NCBI RefSeq assembly: GCF_032854445.1
Contig: NC_088301.1
Span: 25,962,402-26,026,401 of the forward strand
Length of the DNA stretch: 64,000 nucleotides
Reading direction: 5' to 3'
Source of the DNA: Liolophura sinensis
Lineage: Eukaryota; Mollusca; Polyplacophora; Chitonida; Chitonidae
Position numbers and translations under genes: made by a program. This document shows, piece after piece, positions 57,393 through 64,000 of the stretch. Numbering within the stretch: position 1 is the stretch's first letter; each line of letters opens with the position of its first letter. The notes under the pieces are model-generated. The model worked only from the letters and a program-made list of their open reading frames with translations. It was not told the DNA's origin and searched no databases.

Positions 57393-59384
57393 CTGAAAAA
57401 CGAAGGATACAGGATTGAGACATATGCGATACCATTTATAGGTCACTCAAACGCAATGAGTATACACGCAAAGCAATGAGTAAGTACGTGTTCTCAGACG
57501 TAAATTTCACCCGTAATACGTGTGACCATTTGTCAGTTATTACACCATGGTCACTTCTGCTTTTGTCCTCTATGCTGTAATCCTTCATATCACGCACCAA
57601 AATGTAATATAAGTTGGAGCCAACAGCTGCTTGTTGCCGACACCCACTCAAATTTGGATATTTTATTAAATGTGAGGTTCTTCACGTGGAAAATATACCT
57701 CACGGGTCCATATACACAACCACTCACAAAACACCGATGCTCTGAAGACACTGGCACTCTCGTCTAACTGCTATGTGGATGTCTTTTATGGCAAACTAAC
57801 ATAAGTCGACAGGTCGCGTGCTGAAAACAACAGTTTTACGAGCAAACGTGTTAGTGTAAACCAGTTGAAGTGTATAGACCTATTTAGCGACATAATGGTC
57901 AAGGCATGTGAAAACAACATATCGTGATGGCATTCGAAGTTTTCATTCAATATATAGCAATGCGAAAACGGCGTGTAGTGCTGTAGGGATTTAATAAATG
58001 TTATTGTCTGTTCCGTGAGCTTCGTGTATGTGAGATATGCAGATTGCGGTTTTTAATCAGTTTTACAATCAGTAATGTAATAATCACAATTCACCTACTT
58101 TAAAAGCATGCACGCGTGAACGTACACTGGCGAGAGAACCGAATTAACTTGATCAGGACCTCACGGTGTCTCATGCTCATTATTGTGTAAGTCGTCCGGC
58201 TCACTCTAAAGACCGTTGATAACATCATATATGTAACCATACTTGCTGATTACTTACGACATATCATGGTCACATTCTTGATGTAGATAATACGGCACGT
58301 GTCTGCATGCTACACGTTCGTGTCAAGAAGGGGGGGTCAGATGAGCTTGGATCGATTCGAACTCTGATTCCCTTATTTACTGTATAGGAGATTTACCACA
58401 CACTTCTGCACATAACCTATACGTTGCAGAACTGAAGCCCACAAAGGCACCTATATAGAAATACTGGTTGTAGAATAAACAGTTTTTAGGTAACAAAAGT
58501 GGTATTTTCATTGTGTTTGGAAAAGAAAAACAACCTCTTGGGTTTCAGAATGTCAAAAACTGTGCAAAGTATGGTGTTTAATTATGTCTCATAATGATCA
58601 TAATTTATTTGGGGAGAAATACATGTCATACCTTCGCTGCGCTAATTAATTTCACCATGTTGTGGGGGGAAAATAACCTAATTTCACAGCCAAAACGGGA
58701 TATTTGAGCTGATAGCGTTGGGCACAAAAAACGTAAACCATTAACGTGAGTAAATAAATATTTAGAGAGAGACACAAATACCCTGTATACAGACAGGAAA
58801 AATCCGATTACGTGTCAGATCTAATAATGAAATGATGTTTTTTATGATATAGTGTACACTGTACAGGTATAACTGTTAAATACCATGTATAACGACATGC
58901 ATCAAGGCACAGGTGTATATGTATAGACATACAATGTAGGCCTACATGAAACGACAAAAGGCAAACTATTTACTTCCTAATATTGCAGGTTAAAATGTGT
59001 CCTAACATACATAAGTATAAAAATATTCTCGGTTTTCTTCCTGGGGCGTAAGAATGGCTTTAAACTACAGTCTTCCCATAAAGCCCCTGCGGCCAGTTAA
59101 GAGCCCAAAATGGGGACACTGAGCTTGTCCCGCGTTCCCAATAACTCAGCGGCGACATTTCCGAAAATATTCGACGATTTACAGAAATTTACAAAAAATA
59201 GAGGAGTTATTAAGAGATGCAAAATATGCCTTAAGTGATTTTTTTTCATTCTTTGAGGATAATGTTGTTCATTTTAAGAAGTTATTTTTGGTGTATCGGC
59301 TATTAAACAGAAAGTATAAACGACAGGGGAAATGCTGTATAGTCGATCACATGCAACGGTAGCCTAGCGTGAGAACATGGCAGA
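57393..59384. other. Upstream of the SAM gene, intergenic
   Basis: The 5' UTR and promoter of the SAM gene should lie in the first part. No other gene is seen. Confidence 0.45.
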
Positions 59385-59500
59385 ATTTATTTATTTATTT
59401 GATTGTTGTTTTACTCAAGAATATTTCACTTATACGACGGCGGTCAGCAATATGGTGGGGGGAACCAGACAGAGCCCGGGGGAAACCCACGACCAACATG
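59385..59500 (-). repeat. SINE, inverted and truncated
   Basis: TTTATTTATTTATTTGATTG, CAAGAATATTTCACTTATAC, then GAGCCCGGGGGAAACCCACG. Confidence 0.85.
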
Positions 59501-62500
59501 CCAAATGGCGTAGCTCTAATAAGTCCTTCAGAGATATAATATAAATAGTGATTTTTAGTGATAAAATACACTGCACGCGCACAATGTAATGATTAGATCC
59601 CATAAACTTAACGCTTTATGTAGCTTTAAAACAAATATCTTATATTGGCCTTCAGTTGGAGATGGTGCGTTTCACAATGAACATAAAGACGAAGCAGGGC
59701 TTTTGTTTAAAGTTTTATAGAATTATTTTTGGTTGTCTGACGAGAACGTATAATGCATGACTTTTAATAATACCGTTTCATCAACTTATCTTCACAAGAG
59801 ATTAACTCCTACTTGTGTAATACATTAATATCTTAATTTGCATACAACGAAATGTAAACAAATGTTTTTGAACAGTACTATACAGCTTCGGTCTGTATAC
59901 AAAAACTTTCTTAATTAAACCTTGCATACAAAATCTGAAATACTTTGAGGTAAAGAAGACTGAAAATAACAGATCAAAAATAACCCTTTACGACATTTTT
60001 CTCACATATTAAGCTGTATAAACCACTTTTTGAAACTTCTTTTCGAGCCTGTATTCATTCATGCATGCATGCTCCCGGCCGTTGGGCATTTCTTTTATCA
60101 GATTACAAATCATTAAGATTATTTTGATGCGTGTGACCCTGCAGATGACGTATGTCTCGTGCATGACGTAGCAAGGATAAAACAGTACCATATATTCCGC
60201 GTAAACTTTAACACAGAGGCGACCGTGGACTTATTAGGCCGTCATTCTCAGTACATAAATATAATGCATGGTCAGCGCTTCGGATGAAACAATACGTAGT
60301 TTTTGTGAATCCGGTACATATATATATAAACCAGTTTGACGACCTGCAATTTGAACAATGCTTGTTCCTTTTTTTAAGTTAAGCAGTTTGTTTTGTTTCA
60401 CTTCACTTTGTATACACAGGCTTCATTTTCTATTTCGCCAATTACATGTCATGCAAATTTAGTAACGGTATTTATTTAACCTAGAATCACTCTGAATATA
60501 TGGAATTTTTTCAGACAAGAACAATTAAATATACATGACTATCTTTAATTACATGGGATACATACAAGTTCCTTAATAGCATTACATTATATGAATTTTA
60601 ATATCCAAAGGCGTTTTCTTTAAATCGGGTCTCGAAACTTGTCTTTCCTCTCTATGCTGCAGCCAGCATACTTACCTACATACCTGTCTATATTTATCAA
60701 CCATTTGCTCTAATATCACGATATCGTGTGACTTGGGAACATAAAAACGATCATCCTAAAACCATGTTAGTGGGAGAGACTCCTGGTCCTTGCGCAACTG
60801 CATGTGTTCCTCTGTCTCTATGTGGAATTACCCAACCAGAGACAAATACATATAGGCAACATCAATGTCTATAATGCTATGCCGCCATATAGGCCATACT
60901 ATTGTTATGATTATATACAGCTATGTTATACTGGCACCTCTTTTATTTCGTGCGTCACACGTTGGCTGTATCCAAAGGTGAATTATTGGATCAAATGAAG
61001 CTGACAGATATATTGGATCTGCTGGCTTGCTTCAAAAGAATAACGTTTGAAATATTCGGAATCTATGAAAACACTCACAGCGAGCCAATCACAACGCGGA
61101 TTACAATAAACGCGATTCCATTGGTTGATCAATTTAGTTTTGAGTCACAAGAAATCAATGCATATGGCACAACTGAAATCTACATTCAGATCTAGGCTAA
61201 ATTCAGCATGGTTCGTGCAATTAATAAAAATGGCCATCGTGTCAATATCAGTCCTTTGCATCTAAGCGTCGGGACAGACATTTGTGTACCAGCCGTCAAC
61301 CAACATGGCCGTTCCTGGTCAATAGTCGCCAGGCCAACTCCCAAAACAAATAACCGAAAAACTGGGATAGTACATATATACGAAATTAAGACGGAATCAT
61401 GCAAAGAGAAGCAGTTTTCAGTGATGTTGGAAAGACGTAATGAATGTTCTTTGCGAATGCATGAATGAAATCAGTACAGGTATTCAAGTCGTGTATCAGG
61501 CTTGTAATAGGTTGTCGATAATCAAAACATGTCTCTCAGTAGCTCTTTGATTTCAATTTTCATATAACCAACGTGGTGGCCTAATTCAACACAATGAATA
61601 CAATGCACCTAACCCCGGGTTAAGAGGAATTAAACACAATTTTGAAGCAGAGTGCCAAAGATTCTGGACACTATTCTGTCCATATTTACTTACAAGAGAA
61701 TTATACTCATTGTAAAACGTAAGACACTTACAGTGAGGGGGTTTGATGGAATAACATGACAGAGGCTGTTTGACGTATGGTGTTTGTTTCTTTATTCGCT
61801 AACCTATGGGCCTACTATCGACTTTTTGTGTCCATGACGGATGTTCGTGACGTTTTTCCTTGAAAGCAAACAAATATAAATCGCCTGGCGACGCCACAAC
61901 CATCTATATCCTGTTATACATTGCTGTAGTATAATCTTTATTTCAATACGCCCGTCTGTTGCCATTTTGGACTGACAAGGGGCTACTGTTTGTCACCTGC
62001 TAGAAGGTTAAACATCCCCTATATGGAAGGGCGTTGGCTTGATCCAGAGTTTCACCCTAGGGTTGTGTACGAGGGTGGGCGTGTATGAGCCTCTAGCCTG
62101 CATGTGTGGGTCACCTACAAAGCGTGGGGCCCTTGTGTAGCATTGGTTCTATTTACTTTTCATTGGTGAACAGGAATTCCACATTCTCTCTCCTGATCGC
62201 ATACCACTGCATGCTAAACACGTGTATCCACTGCCAGACACGTTTAGAATATACGGGCTGATGCGATGGGTATATGTTCTTTCATGAATGGTGTCCTTTT
62301 GATACAAATATACAGAACAAAACTTTATACAAATGATCGTTTCCTTCAGGTTTTAATCGCGGCTCTTATATATTTCATTGGCGTTTGAAGTACTCGGTAT
62401 AGTTATCCATGAAGACCCGATTTACGCAACTGAAGTTCGTGTCGTTTCTGTAAACTGAATTACTGCTGTCATAATGAATTTGCATGAGAAAAGTTTGCCA

Positions 62501-63430
62501 CTAAGCTATACGGCATTCACGGACGACGACGAACATTTTAAACCTGACAGTTCATCATGAAAATTTTATTTATTTATTTATTTATTTACTTGAATGGAGT
62601 TGTACGCCACACCCAAGAAAATTTCTCTAGAGAAATTCTGAAGTATTATTCAAAGCTTTTGTTACACTAATCTTGAAGTCACAAATACCGGTATGTATTA
62701 TACTGGGGTTAGTAGAGGTAACGGTACCGCGAGAGCAGGATGAAGTGCATTGTCGATTAATTATATGTAAATTATTGGCCATGTAGAGCCTTAATCTATC
62801 CGACAGGAATGAATCTTGAAGCTATAATAAGAGAAACTTGTAGCAGCATGTGCGCTGCATATGGTTAGCTTAATTTAACGTGCAGTTGCAAATTTTATAT
62901 ATAGCATGTGGAACTTTGTAGCCGTATATTAAGCCAACCATTATAAATATTACTTACAGTTGTAATTATGCGTGAATCTTGCAATAGTCTGTTGAACTTG
63001 CAGTTCTTATATGTGAGCCTTGGCATGCAAAGAAGTACGTGACGTGTAATTCAGAAGTAACATGTGTGTGTGTAAAGTTTTTGCGCAATTCCTGTACATG
63101 TATAGACCTACATCATTGTTATCTCTACAAAATCATGGATAAAGTATCCCGCATAAAGTTTAAAGGCAAGCCTTTTTATTTTCATAATTAATTTTTTTTT
63201 CATTAAACTAGATATCGCAGTTAAAACACATTGCAAAAATCAAAAGCGCCACCATGTTTTAAATTTTACCCTATATCCGTTGGCGTCACGAGGACATCGA
63301 GTGTGGGGCAATGTATATGAATGACGCGAAATCGCGTTTCCAGTTTCTCTAACATGCACCATTCCAACATACAAGCCAGAGAGCAGCTTTTGCGTCAACA
63401 TTTACACAAAGAGTTCATTATACACTGTAC
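59501..63430. other. Intergenic, AT-rich, no gene seen
   Basis: Open frames near 60923-61195 and 61208-61468 lack splice signals and family features. A SINE tail fragment lies at about 62568-62632 (inverted). Confidence 0.5.
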
Positions 63431-63706
63431 ATGGCAGGATATAACACGAATATGCCTGCAAGTAAGGTGAAAATCTCGCCAGCAGCAAGCACGCTGGAGA
63501 CATCCCTAAAGAAGCCACTGTCTATTTGGCAAAACACACCACAAACCATGCATCCTGCGTTGTTCATTCGACACCACAGGTCTACGCCAACCGGAAATGA
63601 TTATACTCACTTCGGCGTCATGTCTCCATACATTCGTGAAACAAACCAGTTTACCTCACCGCCATTAACAGTCTACAACAGTCATCGCGATACAACCAGC
63701 TCATAA
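63431..63706 (+). CDS. Doubtful 91-residue reading frame
   Basis: ATG in fair context (TACATGG) opens 91 codons to TAA. The composition (Thr, Ser, Pro and His rich, with Cys absent) and GC content higher than the flanks look more gene-like than other short frames here. Examples are MAGYNTNMPASKVKISPAAS and NDYTHFGVMSPYIRETN. No domain, no homology that I recognise, and no clear polyadenylation signal. It could be chance or part of the gene starting at 63951. Confidence 0.25.
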   Translation: MAGYNTNMPASKVKISPAASTLETSLKKPLSIWQNTPQTMHPALFIRHHRSTPTGNDYTHFGVMSPYIRETNQFTSPPLTVYNSHRDTTSS

Positions 63707-63950
63707 TTCTTACTGTCAAAATTAACCACCATCCTATTATGCACTACATATGCGGCATAAGCGCTAACAGTTGTAGCCATTGTTACACTGTGACATGTTG
63801 CTACATGACATCCATGCGCTTTCTCACCTACATTTCTTCCCACTTCCAGATCTAACTTGACTGCAGTTTCTCATTCGAATATAGTCATGTATACATATGA
63901 ATTGCTTATTGTTTTATTCCACAGAGAGCCAATTTCCCATTGTACATGTT

Positions 63951-64000
63951 ATGGCAGATTTATTTGATGAATTTCTCGTTCACCTCAGCTTTGCTTCAGA
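63951..64000 (+). CDS. Possible first coding exon of a gene leaving the window
   Basis: An acceptor-like TTTTATTCCACAG ends at 63924. The following exon is open to the window edge, and ATGGCAGATTTA at 63951 would start MADLFDEFLVHLSFAS. The combination of a good acceptor, Met-Ala start and open frame is suggestive, but only 50 coding bases are visible. Confidence 0.3.
   Translation, partial: MADLFDEFLVHLSFAS

Noticed and set aside
60923..61468. Two adjacent + strand frames of 90 and 86 codons
   Set aside because: Overlapped by similar-length antisense frames and lacking domains or splice signals; most likely chance.

Overview
This is an animal nuclear genome window. It is AT-rich, with spliced genes, long introns and many short interspersed repeats. 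A tRNA-derived SINE recurs about twenty times on both strands. Its body reads GTATAAGTGAAATATTC, then TTGAGTACGGCGTAAAACACC, then a CAAATAAATAAAT tail. This SINE type is familiar from molluscan sequence, so a mollusc or another lophotrochozoan is my best inference. Species cannot be read from the window.

Region 1 (1-28439, + strand) is the 3' part of an unrecognised 14-exon gene. All splice phases agree and give about 662 residues ending in a stop at 28437. The protein carries ten R-P-x-[S/T] motifs. Its 15-kb intron 8 holds an intronless antisense gene for a 12-ankyrin-repeat protein (10500-11819, - strand). A roughly 60-bp minisatellite begins inside the last coding exon and runs to about 30115.

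Region 2 (28440-36892) has no gene I can support. It holds a second tandem array (30600-31450), a MITE with long terminal inverted repeats (31892-32256), a 42-bp minisatellite open on both strands, SINE fragments and older repeats.

Region 3 (36900-52863, + strand) has two neighbouring zinc-finger genes with the same architecture: an N-terminal ZAD-like cysteine domain, a linker, a C2H2 array, and a last finger ending in Cys. The first (36900-42218) has about 1449 residues and about 19 fingers. The second (47244-52863) has about 892 residues and about 10 fingers. They look like a tandem paralogous pair of DNA-binding regulators. Between them lie an 82-bp satellite with a three-unit higher-order period, a second copy of the MITE, and two SINEs with intact target-site duplications.

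Region 4 (52864-64000) is sparse. It has a small two-exon gene on the - strand for a 117-residue SAM-domain protein (56689-57391), one doubtful 91-codon reading frame (63431-63706), and what may be the first coding exon of a gene leaving the window (from 63951).

The genes do not form a pathway. The clearest relationship is the ZAD/zinc-finger tandem pair. The most unusual structural themes are coding exons turning into tandem repeats (three places) and SINEs placed next to both splice sites of one intron.
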